A stretch of DNA of 64,000 nt from Bog-473 sp963755375. Its GTDB lineage: Bacteria; Actinomycetota; Acidimicrobiia; Acidimicrobiales; RAAP-2. The DNA lies in NCBI GenBank assembly GCA_963755375.1, contig CAVWKG010000002.1, positions 124,001-188,000 of the forward strand. The letters run 5' to 3'. The notes below the pieces were generated by a model. It was not told the origin of the DNA and made no database searches. It worked only from the letters and a program-made list of their open reading frames with translations. This document shows, piece by piece, positions 17,772-28,852 of this stretch. Both the position numbers and the translations under genes were made by a program. Numbering within the stretch: position 1 is the first letter of the stretch; every line of letters starts with the position of its first letter.

Positions 17772-17888
17772 CAAACTCATATGAACGTCAAGGGTCTGCT
17801 TTCGACCTACGCGGCGGGAGGCACGAGGGCTGGCAGCAACGGCGCTGCGGGCATTGCGCTCATCGGTGGCACCCGCGAAATGGGTGTG

Positions 17889-18332
17889 TCAGTCCGTCGG
17901 GCCGACGAAGGCAGAGGGCTGGACCAGGCTCATCATGTTGCCGGAGTCGTCACGCAACGTCGCCTCAAAACCGTAGGGACGCTCGGCCGGTTGGGAGAGG
18001 AACGTGACGCCGTTGGCCAGTAGCTCCTCGTACGTCTGCTGGCAGTCATCCGTTGTCATCACCCCGACGCCCATGGAGCCGCCGGCGACCAGCCCACGCA
18101 ATTGTGACGCGGCCTCGGGCGAGCGACCCATGTCGCAGGAGGACAGGATGATCTGGAGGTCGGGCTGGTGCTTCGGCGCCACGGTCAGCCAGCGGAACCC
18201 GGCACCCGCTCCCTCGAACTCCGCTCCCATGGTGATGTCGACACGCTCTTCGAATCCGAGCTTTTCGGTATAGAACGTCAGGGTACGGCCACAGACCTTC
18301 TGAGGGTTCTCCGAGATTGCGCTTTCGATCAC
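17889..18332 (-). CDS. VOC (glyoxalase/bleomycin-resistance fold) protein with atypical N-terminus
   Basis: Protein of about 147 residues. From LTFYTEKLGFEERVDITMG onward it is a normal VOC domain: FRWLTVAPKHQPDLQIIL, then GVMTTDDCQQTYEELLANGV, then PYGFEATLRDDSGNMMSLVQP. The expected first beta-strand with its metal-ligand or substrate residue is replaced by unrelated sequence before LTFYTEK, and the frame continues upstream into an AraC remnant. A GTG at 18332 after a GGAG could start translation. The gene may therefore be a deletion product fused to the end of a broken regulator. Function is unknown. Confidence 0.65.
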   Translation of the reverse strand: MIESAISENPQKVCGRTLTFYTEKLGFEERVDITMGAEFEGAGAGFRWLTVAPKHQPDLQIILSSCDMGRSPEAASQLRGLVAGGSMGVGVMTTDDCQQTYEELLANGVTFLSQPAERPYGFEATLRDDSGNMMSLVQPSAFVGPTD

Positions 18333-18347
18333 TCCGCTCCGGGAGAC

Positions 18348-18507
18348 TCCGCCGCGGGCACCGATCCAGCGGGCGAAGTGAAACTTGGAGAAGCCCGCCC
18401 GCGCCGACAACTGAACCCAGGTCCAGCCGATCCGCGAAACGCAGGTCCATCAGGTCCCGCGCCTTGGGCAGATGCGCAATCCGCTCGTTGCCGCTCACCG
18501 CGGGCAC
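18348..18507 (-). pseudogene. AraC-family regulator remnant (first HTH only, frameshifted)
   Basis: NERIAHLPKARDLMDLRFAD in one frame, followed one frame over by QLSARAGFSKFHFARW, reconstructs the first half of an AraC-type double HTH. The frame change lies near 18413-18425, in a CCC run. Everything after the first helix-turn-helix is missing, and the remnant runs directly into the VOC gene. AraC regulators with this N-terminus are commonly followed by a VOC gene in actinobacteria, so a deletion between the two neighbours is the simplest explanation. Confidence 0.7.
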
Positions 18508-18566
18508 GGTACCGCTCCGTTTCGTCGGAGGGACAACGCGCCGGGCGGCGTGCGATCACTGCGGGG

Positions 18567-19475
18567 TCAGGGGTGTGCCTCCCAGAAGTCCCGCAAGAGA
18601 GTGACGAGGTCGGCCGCTTGCTCGTCGGGCCAGAACAACATGGCGTCCGGAACGAGTGCCACGCGCTGAACGCCGGGGATCATGTCCGCCAGGCGATCCG
18701 CCCACGCCTGCTCGAAGAACGAATCGCCGGTGCCCCAGGCCACCTGGGCCGGGGCATGGAGCTCGGCGAGCAACGGCTCGACGGCCATCAGCTCGGCCGT
18801 CGATGACGCCGTCAGGACGCGCTCGAGACCTTTTCCCTGATCCGGCACGAACGGTCCGAGATAGCTCCTCAGGACCTCGTCGGAAAGCTGATCCGGGTAC
18901 GCGTAGCCCATTCCGAAACCGACTTCGGAGCGGGCCAGCGCCAGGTCACCCGCCATCGCCGCCACCATCGGCCCGAACTCGCCTGATTCGGCCAGCGCGA
19001 CGAAGGGTTTGAACGCCTCGGGCGGGAAGTTGTCGTGGACGTCGCAGTTGGTCAGCGTCAGTGTGCGGATCCGTGTCGGGTAGCGCGCCGCGAAGACCTG
19101 CGCCACCGCGCCCCCGGTGTCATTGGCCACCAGGTCGACCTGGGATAGATCGAGGCGCTCGCACAACTCATCGAGCATGGCGGCGAGACCGTTCAGCGAT
19201 AGGTCGGCGGCAACGTCGTCCGGTACGGGTGTCGCACCATGGGCGGGCAGATCCAGGGCGATGCAGCGCCGCATGTCGGCCACGGACCAGATCACATTGC
19301 GCCAGATGTCGGCATTGACAAGGACGCCGTGGACGAACAGCGCGGCCCGCGCGTCGCCGTCGCCGTGGTCCACGTACGCCAGGTCGCCCCGGCCGAGGCC
19401 GATGGTCCGACGAGGGAGCACCGTCGGAGTCATGTGGGTCGGGTGTGCGGTGTCTGTCTTCGTCGGGAGGGTCAT
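18567..19475 (-). CDS. Alpha/beta hydrolase, haloalkane-dehalogenase-like branch with Asp nucleophile
   Basis: Hydrolase of 302 residues. The oxyanion region is ALFVHGVLVNADIWRNVI, and the nucleophile elbow is LVANDTGGAVAQVFAARYP, with Asp in place of Ser, as in haloalkane dehalogenases and epoxide hydrolases. The region that should supply the catalytic His reads VALVPDAMLFWPDEQAADL and has no histidine, so classical hydrolysis may be impaired or the base may be elsewhere. The start is the ATG at 19475. It is divergent from a TetR gene with a palindromic operator between them, so induction by that regulator is likely. Confidence 0.78.
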   Translation of the reverse strand: MTLPTKTDTAHPTHMTPTVLPRRTIGLGRGDLAYVDHGDGDARAALFVHGVLVNADIWRNVIWSVADMRRCIALDLPAHGATPVPDDVAADLSLNGLAAMLDELCERLDLSQVDLVANDTGGAVAQVFAARYPTRIRTLTLTNCDVHDNFPPEAFKPFVALAESGEFGPMVAAMAGDLALARSEVGFGMGYAYPDQLSDEVLRSYLGPFVPDQGKGLERVLTASSTAELMAVEPLLAELHAPAQVAWGTGDSFFEQAWADRLADMIPGVQRVALVPDAMLFWPDEQAADLVTLLRDFWEAHP

Positions 19476-19491
19476 GACTGGGGAGTTTACA

Positions 19492-19510
19492 TACCAACAG
19501 TCTGTTTGTA
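19492..19510. promoter_or_regulatory. Inverted repeat TAC-n-AACAG-T-CTGTT-n-GTA, likely TetR operator
   Basis: The repeat is symmetric about base 19501. AACAG (19496-19500) pairs with CTGTT (19502-19506), and TAC (19492-19494) pairs with GTA (19508-19510), with one mismatch on each side. It lies in the 57-bp gap between the divergent hydrolase and tetR genes. Confidence 0.72.
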
Positions 19511-19532
19511 AAGAGAGGGTTAGGCTTCTCCC

Positions 19533-20117
19533 GTGCCTACGCAGGCAGAACGCACCGAGGCCACCCGGGGCCGGCTCATCGCGACGGCCCGGCGCCTCTT
19601 TGCTGAACGAGGGTTCGCCGCCACGTCCACCGAGGAGATCCTCAGCGAGGCCGACGTCAGTCGTGGCGCGCTCTACCACCACTTCCCGAGCAAAACCGAC
19701 CTGTTTCAGGCCACCTTCGAACAGGTCGAGGACGAGCTGACGGCGCGGGTGCTGCAATCCGCCGGCGCCGGGGGCGAGACGGACCCCATGCGCATCCTCC
19801 GGATCGGATTCGACGCGTTCTTGGACCAGTGCCTCAACCCGGAGGTGCAGCGCATCGTCATGCTCGAAGGCCCGACGGTCCTCGGCTGGGATCTGTGGCA
19901 CGAGCTCGACGAGCGTTATGCCTTCGGCTCGATCAAGACCGTGCTGAGCATGGCGGCCGACATCGGCCGGATCGAGCCGTCCGCGGTCGATCCGCTGACA
20001 CATCTTCTTGTCGGTGCCGTCATGCAGGCCGGCATGGTCGTGGCGCGGTCCGAGGACCCGCTGGCCGCCAAGAGAGCCATGACGGAGACGTTCGCCGGGC
20101 TCGTCTCGGCTCTTTGA
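19533..20117 (+). CDS. TetR-family transcriptional regulator
   Basis: Repressor of 194 residues. The HTH is TEATRGRLIATARRLFAERG, then EEILSEADVSRGALYHHFPS, then KTDLFQATFEQVEDEL. The C-terminal region matches the TetR_C branch with LIVLEGPTVLGWDLWHELDE-like sequence. The GTG start at 19533 follows a weak GAGAGGG. It faces the Asp-nucleophile hydrolase and probably controls it together with itself. Confidence 0.92.
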   Translation: MPTQAERTEATRGRLIATARRLFAERGFAATSTEEILSEADVSRGALYHHFPSKTDLFQATFEQVEDELTARVLQSAGAGGETDPMRILRIGFDAFLDQCLNPEVQRIVMLEGPTVLGWDLWHELDERYAFGSIKTVLSMAADIGRIEPSAVDPLTHLLVGAVMQAGMVVARSEDPLAAKRAMTETFAGLVSAL

Positions 20118-20187
20118 GCTCCGGCTGCGTCGACCGAGACGCCGCGCCCGAGTCGCGGGGCTGGTTCATCGGCCCTGGGAAGCACTC

Positions 20188-20640
20188 TCAGTCGTTGCCG
20201 CCGACCACGGACCCCGCGACCCACGTCGGCAAGCGCGCCGGGCGGCCCCGCCTGTCGACACACCCGTGCACGGTCACCGCGGTCGCTCTCGCCTCGCCGC
20301 CAACCGCCAACAGGTACGCGATCTGGAACGTCGCGCCGCGGACCCCTCCGATGCGCAACGACACCTCCACCTCGTCGTCGAAGCGCAGCGGCTGGCGGTA
20401 CCGCACCGAGACCTCGAGCACGGGGAAATCTCTGGCGTCGTCCGTTTCCCCGCCGCGCACGGAGTCGTACGGGTGCCCGATGGAGCGGAGATACTCGACG
20501 CGTGCCTCCTCGAGATACGGCAGGTACGCCGCGTGATGGATGATGCCCATGGCATCGGTCTCGGCGAAGCGGGTCCGCAGGCGATGCGTGAACGAATAGT
20601 CGCGCGGGTCGCGTGTGGGCTCCAGGGACTGGCGGGCCAC
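20188..20640 (-). CDS. Acyl-CoA thioester hydrolase, 4HBT hotdog fold
   Basis: Hotdog-fold thioesterase of 150 residues. TRFAETDAMGIIHHAAYLPY is the 4-hydroxybenzoyl-CoA thioesterase signature, with the catalytic Asp in ETDAMG. EARVEYLRSIGHPYDSV and SVRYRQPLRFDDEVEVSLRI follow. It lies 10 bp downstream of another hotdog thioesterase on the same strand, so the two are probably one operon acting on acyl-CoA pools. The acyl specificity is not evident. Confidence 0.88.
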   Translation of the reverse strand: MARQSLEPTRDPRDYSFTHRLRTRFAETDAMGIIHHAAYLPYLEEARVEYLRSIGHPYDSVRGGETDDARDFPVLEVSVRYRQPLRFDDEVEVSLRIGGVRGATFQIAYLLAVGGEARATAVTVHGCVDRRGRPARLPTWVAGSVVGGND

Positions 20641-20650
20641 GTTCCGCCGG

Positions 20651-21388
20651 CTACTCCCCCACCGACTCGGCGGAGCGCGCGGACCCGGTGCCGGCGTCGA
20701 AGGACCGCCGACGGCCGGCCGCCATCCGGTTGACCCGGTCCTGGTTGAAGATGGCGAACTCCCCTTCGGCCTCGACCGTCACCACCCCACCTTGCACGAT
20801 GCGGCCCTTGCTGAAGATGCGGCGATCGGTGACTTCGGTCACCCACCCCTCGAACACAGCCTCCTCGTTCGTGAGCGTGGGGCGCAGGTAGCGCAGGGCC
20901 AACGACACGGTTGGCCCGACCGATCCCTCAATGGCATTGGCCGCCGTGAGGATGATGTCGAAGGCGGCGGCGAGCACCGCGCCGTGGACGCAGCCGGGGG
21001 CCCCTTCGTAGGTGACGTCGAAGGTCCCACGACCGAGAGCCTTCGGAGGCTCGAAGTCGAGCACGAGCGGCAGTGCCACCGGGTTGAAGGGGCCGACGAC
21101 GACGTCGTAGGGCATGGCCCCGCCCAATGGCACGTCTTTCGGCGGCCCGTCCTCGTCGGGCGGTATGAATCGGGGTAGCGGGTCGGCCGGCAGATGGGTC
21201 TCGAGCTCGTCGGCGAGCGCGGCGAGGCGGGCGGTAAGGCTGACGGTCTGGGACGCCGGCGGCGCCGCGCTGACCGACAAACGGATGAGCCGTCGCAGGA
21301 CGTCGGCCAGCTCGCGGGCTTCGGGCTCGCGGTCCCGAAGGCCGGGATGGCTTTGAAATGACGTCGGCCTGGGGTCGGGCGTCAACAC
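20651..21388 (-). CDS. PaaI-like hotdog thioesterase with N-terminal extension
   Basis: Protein of about 245 residues. The hotdog domain spans about residues 95-215: GPFNPVALPLVLDFEPPKAL, then GTFDVTYEGAPGCVHGAVLA (the VHG motif of PaaI-type thioesterases), then ALRYLRPTLTNEEAVFEG. About 90 N-terminal residues are helical and have no assigned role. The GTG at 21388 is preferred; an ATG at 21487 would put its start only three bases from the divergent DUF3151 gene. It is co-transcribed with the following 4HBT thioesterase. Confidence 0.78.
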   Translation of the reverse strand: MLTPDPRPTSFQSHPGLRDREPEARELADVLRRLIRLSVSAAPPASQTVSLTARLAALADELETHLPADPLPRFIPPDEDGPPKDVPLGGAMPYDVVVGPFNPVALPLVLDFEPPKALGRGTFDVTYEGAPGCVHGAVLAAAFDIILTAANAIEGSVGPTVSLALRYLRPTLTNEEAVFEGWVTEVTDRRIFSKGRIVQGGVVTVEAEGEFAIFNQDRVNRMAAGRRRSFDAGTGSARSAESVGE

Positions 21389-21490
21389 GGCGCGAAGAGT
21401 ACCGCCGGGTCTCGGCCACACGACATTCCGAGGCCAGCGCCGGGCCGAGGGCCGACCGTTCTCGATTGGGCGCCGCAGAGCGCTCATAAC

Positions 21491-21940
21491 ATGGCCAGGG
21501 TGACCCCTGAGCACGCAGTTCACTTCACCTCCGGGAGCCCCGAGACGGTCCTCGATCCGCTCGACCCGGAGCTCGCCGCCGCTCTCGACGCGGCCCGGTC
21601 CCTCCCTCCGGACCGCCGTCGAGAGGCGGTGGCGGCCGTCGCGGCCCGGGATCCACATTGCCTACAGGCCTGGGCGGACCTGGCCGAGCTGGCCGGCGAC
21701 CCCATCGATCGCTACGCCTTCGCCCGGGTGGGTTACCACCGCGGGCTCGATGCGCTGCGGGCCGCCGGCTGGCGCGGGTCGGGCCACGTCCGCTGGCGCG
21801 ACGAGCCCAACCGGGGCTTCCTCCGCTCGCTGCACATGCTGCAGCTGGCCGCGGGGTCCATCGGGGAGGCCGACGAGGAGCTGCGCTGCGACCTGTTCCT
21901 CCGCCAGCTGGACCCCGAATGGAGCTCGCAGGAGGCCTGA
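21491..21940 (+). CDS. DUF3151 family protein
   Basis: Actinobacterial protein of 149 residues recognised as DUF3151 from the order ETVLDPLDPELAAALDAAR, then WADLAELAGDPIDRYAFARV, then GYHRGLDALRAAGWRGSGHV, EPNRGFLRSLHMLQLAAG and IGEADEELRCDLFL. Its molecular role is unknown. It is probably monocistronic, 60 bp before the MarR-exporter operon on the same strand. Confidence 0.88.
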   Translation: MARVTPEHAVHFTSGSPETVLDPLDPELAAALDAARSLPPDRRREAVAAVAARDPHCLQAWADLAELAGDPIDRYAFARVGYHRGLDALRAAGWRGSGHVRWRDEPNRGFLRSLHMLQLAAGSIGEADEELRCDLFLRQLDPEWSSQEA

Positions 21941-21981
21941 CGCCGGCCCGGCTGACCCGTCGGCGGGGTTCCGCTGCACGT

Positions 21982-21998
21982 AGTTAGCCCCTCTAACT
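21982..21998. promoter_or_regulatory. Inverted repeat AGTTAG-n5-CTAACT upstream of marR
   Basis: Six-base arms at 21982-21987 and 21993-21998 are perfect complements. The repeat ends two bases before the ATG at 22001. This is the typical position and size of a MarR operator, and it would control the whole regulator-exporter operon. Confidence 0.7.
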
Positions 21999-22000
21999 GT

Positions 22001-22557
22001 ATGATGGCGGGAGTGTCTGTCACTTCACCCCCGTCTAGTGACGCGGCATCCCGCGCCAAATCCGACACCCGCACCGGGTCCAAGGCGACCGCCGCGCCCC
22101 CCGTCTTGGGGACGTACGGCCGCGTCGCGGCATGGCTGTCCAAGCGGGTGGAGGTCGCGTTGGCCCAGGTGGAGCTCACTCTCCCGCAGTATCGGGTGAT
22201 GGGGATCCTGGCCGAGGGCTCCGCGGCCGCTTCGGCTCTGGCCGACCGCCTGGCCGTGCGACGGCCCTCCATCACGGCCCTGATCGACGGCTTGGTGGCA
22301 CGCGGCCTCGTCGACCGCCGGCAGGAGGATGCCGACCGACGCCGGGTCTCGCTGCGCCTGACCCCGGAGGGAACCAACACGCTGGCCCGGGCCGACGTGG
22401 CCGTGGACGAGTACCTGGTGGCCATCGCGGGCCACCTGCCAGACAAGGACGAGGCAATGGCCCTGCGCTCGCTCGAGCTCTGGGCCCGGGCCATGGTGGA
22501 GTCCCGCCAGGGCCCGCGTCGGACCGCGGACGACGCGCCGGCGCCGGGGGCACACGG

Positions 22558-22561
<4 letters not shown>
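22001..22561 (+). CDS. MarR-family transcriptional regulator
   Basis: Winged-helix regulator of up to 186 residues. The core reads QVELTLPQYRVMGILAEGSA, then ALADRLAVRRPSITALIDGL, then VARGLVDRRQEDADRRRVSL and LTPEGTNTLARA. Adjacent ATG codons at 22001 and 22004, and a GTG at 22013, are all possible starts; the long low-complexity N-terminus makes the choice uncertain. The stop overlaps the ATG of the first ABC exporter half (ATGA), so it is the lead gene of the exporter operon. Confidence 0.9.
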
Positions 22562-24584
<2,023 letters not shown>

Positions 24585-24585
<1 letters not shown>

Positions 24586-26516
24586 TGTTCGGCGGAGGAG
24601 GAGTCGGTCCGCCGATGGGCGGCGGAGGAGCCCCGGGCTCGGCCCAGGCGGGACTGCCCTTCGGCGGGATCCCGCACGAGCTGCAGGCGGGTGTCGACCT
24701 GCTCCTCGAGGAGGAGCCCGAGCGCGGCGAGCCGGACGTCGTCTTCACCCAGCTGCCGACGCAGCACGAGACTAAGAAACTGTCGCTCAGCAGCCTGCTC
24801 ATGGAGTACCCGGGCATGTGCGTGCTGGCCGGGTTCCTCGTGGGGATGATCGCCTTGTTCACCCAGCTCGGCCCGAGCCTGGTCTCCTACGCCATCAACC
24901 ACGGCCTGACCCCGCCCCACTACGACTACGGCGTTGTTGTGCTCATGGCGGTGCTGTACCTCGTGTCGATCATCGTGTCGGGCAGCGCGCAGTGGGGGCA
25001 GGCACGTGTGACGGGCCGCCTCGCCTCCTGGGTGATGAACGACCTGCGCATCAAGGTGTTCCGCCACCTGCAGCGGCTCTCGCTGGACTTCTTCACCGAG
25101 GAGAAGGCGGGCGTCGTCATGAGCCGCATGACGAGCGACATCGAGAACCTGCAGCAGCTGCTGCAGGACGGGCTGGCCCAGTTCGCCATTCAGGGCCTGA
25201 CCATGGTTGTCATCACGGTCTTCCTCTTCGCCACCAACGCCAAGCTGGCCGCCATCACCGTCTTCGCGGTGCTGCCTCCCCTCGTCATCATGTCGATCTG
25301 GTTCAAGCGAGCCTCCGAGCGTGGCTACGACAAGGTGCGTGACGGCATCGCGCTCGTGCTGGCCGACCTCTCGGAGAGCCTGCAAGGCGTGCGCATCGTG
25401 ACGGCGCACAACCGGCAGCGCTACAACGTCGAGACCCACCGCGACATCGTCGGCTCCTACCGGGACGCCAACAACTACACGGGACGCATCAACGGCGTCT
25501 ACGGACCGGGATCCCAGGTCATCAGCGTCTTCGGCCAGCTGCTCATCCTGGGCATCGGCGGCACCATGTACCTGCACCACCCCCAGGAGATCAACCTGGG
25601 CCAGCTGACCGCCTTCTTCCTCTACGTGAACCGGTTCTTCTCGCCCATTCAGCTGTTGGTACAGCAGTACAACACCTTCCAGCAGGGCCGGGCGTCCGTG
25701 TTCAAGCTGCGCGGCCTCCTCGAGACCGAGCCCTCGGTCCTCGAGGCGCCCGACGCGGTCGAGCTGCCTCAGATCAGGGGCCAGATCCACTTCGACCACG
25801 TCTCCTTCGGCTACGACCCCGCGGTGCCGGTGCTGCACGACGTCGACCTGACCATTGAGCCCGGCGAGACCGTGGCCTTCGTCGGCGCCACCGGTGCGGG
25901 CAAGTCCACCATGGCCAAGCTCGTCACCCGTTTCTACGACCCCACCGCGGGACGGGTGCTCATCGATGGCTTCGACCTCAAGCACGTGACCCTCGCCTCG
26001 CTGCGTTCGCAGCTGGGCGTCGTGCCGCAGGAGCCCTTCCTCTTCGCCGGGACGATCCGGGACAACATCGCGTTCGCCCGTCCGGGCGCCGACGACGACG
26101 AGGTCTGGAACGCCGTCCACCAGGTCGGACTGGGCGAGCTGGTGCATCGCCTCCCTTACGGCCTCGATACCCCTGTCCACGAGCGCGGGCAGTCGCTGTC
26201 CTCGGGCGAGCGTCAGCTCATCGCCCTGGGTCGGGCCTTCATGGCCGAGCCTCGGGTCCTCGTGCTCGACGAGGCGACCTCGAACCTCGACCTCAAGTCG
26301 GAGACGATGGTGGAGGCAGCGCTGGACGTGCTGCTGGAGGGACGCACGGCGGTTCTGATCGCCCACCGGCTGTCGACGGCCATGCGGGCCGACCGGATCG
26401 TGGTCGTGGGCGACGGCCGCCTGCTCGAGGTCGGGTCGCACGACGAGCTCGTCGCGCTCGGCGGCCACTACGCCGAGATGTACCAGACCTGGATCAGCCA
26501 GTCGCACGCGGCGTAG
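24585..26516 (+). CDS. ABC exporter half-transporter, catalytic partner
   Basis: Protein of 643 residues with a glycine-rich N-terminus (MFGGGGVGPPMGGGG), a six-helix domain at about residues 80-350 and a complete nucleotide-binding domain. Walker A is VGATGAGKST, the Q-loop is VVPQEPFLF and Walker B is LVLDEATSNLD with the catalytic Glu. Its signature is altered to LSSGERQLIAL. The intact Walker B here plus the canonical signature of the partner make one working ATP site; the other two make the degenerate site. The ATG overlaps the partner stop (TGATG). Likely a drug or lipid exporter under MarR control. Confidence 0.94.
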
Positions 26517-26643
26517 GCCGTCTGCCGGCGACGCCGGGGCGGGACGGGTCCGTGAGTCCCGGAGCGTCGCAGGCGTCTCTCAAAACGCTCCGCGAGGACG
26601 TTCTACGGTTTTGGAGTCGCCGTCCGCCCTGGCACCATGGTCT

Positions 26644-27542
26644 GTGCCCGAGAACTACTTCGTGGGATCTGTCGCCTCTGGATATGAGACCAAGTGGCCC
26701 CACCTCTTCGATCCGGCCGTCGTCGACGACCGGCCGTGGACTTCCTGGTGGCGCGGGCGGGCACCGGACCCGTCCTCGAGCTCGGAGTCGGGACGGGCCG
26801 CATCGCGCTGCCGCTGAGCCGGCGGGACGTCCAGGTGCACGGGATCGAACTGTCGCCGCCCATGGTCGCGCAGCTGCAGTCGAAGCCAGGTGCCGAGGCC
26901 GTCGGCGTGACGGTCGGGGACTTCGCCACGGTGCGGGTGAACGGGACGTTCTCGCTGGCCTATCTGGTGCGTAACACGATCATGAACCTGACGACCCAGG
27001 ACGAGCAGGTGGCCTGCTTCGCCAACGTCGCCGGCCATCTGCAGCCGGGCGGGCGCTTCGTCATTGAGGTCATGGTCCCCGAGCTGCGGCGGCTCCCACC
27101 CGGCGAGGCGGCCTGCGCGTTCACTGTCACGCCCACGCACCTCGGCTTCGAGGAGTACGACGACCTGGCCACGCAGCACTCCTGGTCCCACCACTACTGG
27201 GTGGTCGACGGGACGCTCCAGACGTTCAGCGCGCCGTTCCGCTACGTATGGCCTTCGGAGCTCGACTTGATGGCGCGCCTAGCGGGATTGTCACTGCGCG
27301 AGCGCTGGAACGACTGGGACCGGTCGCCGTTCACGAGCGAGAGCGGGACCCATATCTCGGTGTGGGAGAAGTCGACCGAAGGCAGCGGGCCGTTGGTGCG
27401 CCAGGAGCCCACCTCGACGGAGTCGACCACGGAAGTCACGGCCGGCCGCCCACTCCCACACCGGTACACCCGTGAAGGCGATCTCCGCGTCCGGGACCAG
27501 GGCGTTCGCGCCGCGCAATCCTCAGACGCCTCCCAGCCGTAG
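26644..27542 (+). pseudogene. Class I SAM-dependent methyltransferase split by a frameshift
   Basis: The N-terminal segment (GTG at 26644, VPENYFVGSVASGYETKWPH then LFDPAVVDD) is in one frame. The rest, PAVDFLVARAGTGPVLELGV then GTGRIALPLSRRDVQVHGIE, is one frame over. The change falls near 26731-26737 in CGGCCG. SAM-binding motif I (LELGVGTGR) and the later NLTTQDEQVACFANVAGHL and SHHYWVVDGTLQTFSAPFRY are intact. The reading frame extends about 55 residues beyond the usual family end (HISVWEK), in low-complexity sequence. It could be a sequencing error in a functional gene. Confidence 0.75.
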
Positions 27543-27606
27543 CACAGGTCGAGGGGGCGGTTCGTCGTATGCCGCGGCGCCGGGAGAATGAAGGAGGCCA
27601 TACGCC

Positions 27607-28788
27607 ATGCTCGGACAGCGCACTCGCGCCCACTCGGTCCTCACACCCGGAACGAGGCGAAAGCATCCCGGAGTCGGCGGCCTCGGAATGGTCGCCGCCG
27701 CTCTCGCGGTCGGCGTTGCGCCCCTTGCGGTCGCCATCGCGGACGCTTCTCCGGCCGGCGCCGCACCCGTCCCCTACCTGTCCCACTTCGGCACCGTCAC
27801 CGAGGTCGCATCGACGGTGCCCGCCAACGGCGATGTGAACCCCTACGGCGTCGCCAACGTCCCCTTCAGCACGGGTTCCCTGGTACGCGGTGACACGCTG
27901 GTGAGCAACTTCAACGCCAGCAACAACACCCAGGGCACCGGCACGACCATTGTCGAGGTGGCCCCGAACGGAGGGGTGAACGTGTTCGCCCAGATCAACC
28001 CGAACCTGCCGGGCTGCCCGGGCGGCGTCGGCCTTACGACCGCGCTCAGCGTGCTCAACGACGGCTACGTCGTCGTCGGCAGCCTGCCGGTCACCGAGGA
28101 CGGAACCGGCACCCCTGAGGCCGGATGCCTCATCGTCCTCAACAGCGCCGGCGTGCCGGTCGAGACGTGGGCGGGCCACGGGATCAACGGGCCCTGGGAC
28201 ATGACCTCGGTGCAGCTGTTCGGACCCTTCGCCGAATTGTTCGTGACCAACGTGCTCAACGGCACCGTGGCCGCTGCGGGCAACCAGGTGAACCAGGGCA
28301 CGGTGCTGCGCCTGGGCGTGTTCGAACCGGCCGGACGGCCGCCTCTCCTCTTCGGCACGACGACAGTCGCCACGGGGTTGCCCGAGGAGCTCAACTCCAG
28401 CGCGCTCGTCCTCGGCCCGACCGGGGTGGCGCTCGAGCCCAATGGCACCCTGTACGTCGCCGACACGGTCCAGAGCCGGATCGCGGCCGTGCCGTTCGCC
28501 ACCACCCGCTTCTTCCCCGTGTCCGGTGGCATCACCGTCAGCCAGGGAGGGAGCCTCAACTCCCCACTCGGTCTGGCGGTGGCCCCCGGGGGTGACCTGA
28601 TCGCCGTCAACGGGAACGACGGGAACGCCGTCGAGGTGACACCCTTGGGTGCGCAGGTCGACACGCGCACGATCGATCCCTTCAACTCCGGGGGCGATCT
28701 CTTCGGATTGGCCATCGCGCCGGACGGGCGCGGCATCCTCTTCGTGGACGACAACTCGGCGGCCAACACGCTGGAACTTCTGCACTAG
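27607..28788 (+). CDS. Secreted NHL-like beta-propeller protein
   Basis: Exported protein of 393 residues with a long signal peptide (VGGLGMVAAALAVGVAPLAV, cleavage near AGAAP). The mature part has repeating propeller strands with NGTLYVADTVQSRIAAVPFA, SPLGLAVAPGGDLIAVNGND and LFGLAIAPDGRGILFVDDNS, as in NHL or SMP-30-like propellers. No catalytic residues could be identified. It has a GAAGGAGG ribosome site and ends just before a strong hairpin terminator. Role is probably extracytoplasmic binding, inferred. Confidence 0.75.
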   Translation: MLGQRTRAHSVLTPGTRRKHPGVGGLGMVAAALAVGVAPLAVAIADASPAGAAPVPYLSHFGTVTEVASTVPANGDVNPYGVANVPFSTGSLVRGDTLVSNFNASNNTQGTGTTIVEVAPNGGVNVFAQINPNLPGCPGGVGLTTALSVLNDGYVVVGSLPVTEDGTGTPEAGCLIVLNSAGVPVETWAGHGINGPWDMTSVQLFGPFAELFVTNVLNGTVAAAGNQVNQGTVLRLGVFEPAGRPPLLFGTTTVATGLPEELNSSALVLGPTGVALEPNGTLYVADTVQSRIAAVPFATTRFFPVSGGITVSQGGSLNSPLGLAVAPGGDLIAVNGNDGNAVEVTPLGAQVDTRTIDPFNSGGDLFGLAIAPDGRGILFVDDNSAANTLELLH

Positions 28789-28810
28789 CCACAGGGAAGA
28801 ACCGGTCGAT

Positions 28811-28844
28811 CAGCCCAGGGCGGTGCCGACTCCGCCCTGGGCTG
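28811..28844. terminator. Strong hairpin between convergent genes
   Basis: A 13-bp perfect stem, CAGCCCAGGGCGG (28811-28823) and CCGCCCTGGGCTG (28832-28844), encloses an 8-base loop. It lies between the stops of the NHL-like gene and the PaaX-like gene, so it can serve both strands. The T-run after it is short (CTTTC), as is usual in high-GC actinobacteria. Confidence 0.8.
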
Positions 28845-28852
28845 CCGATCTT

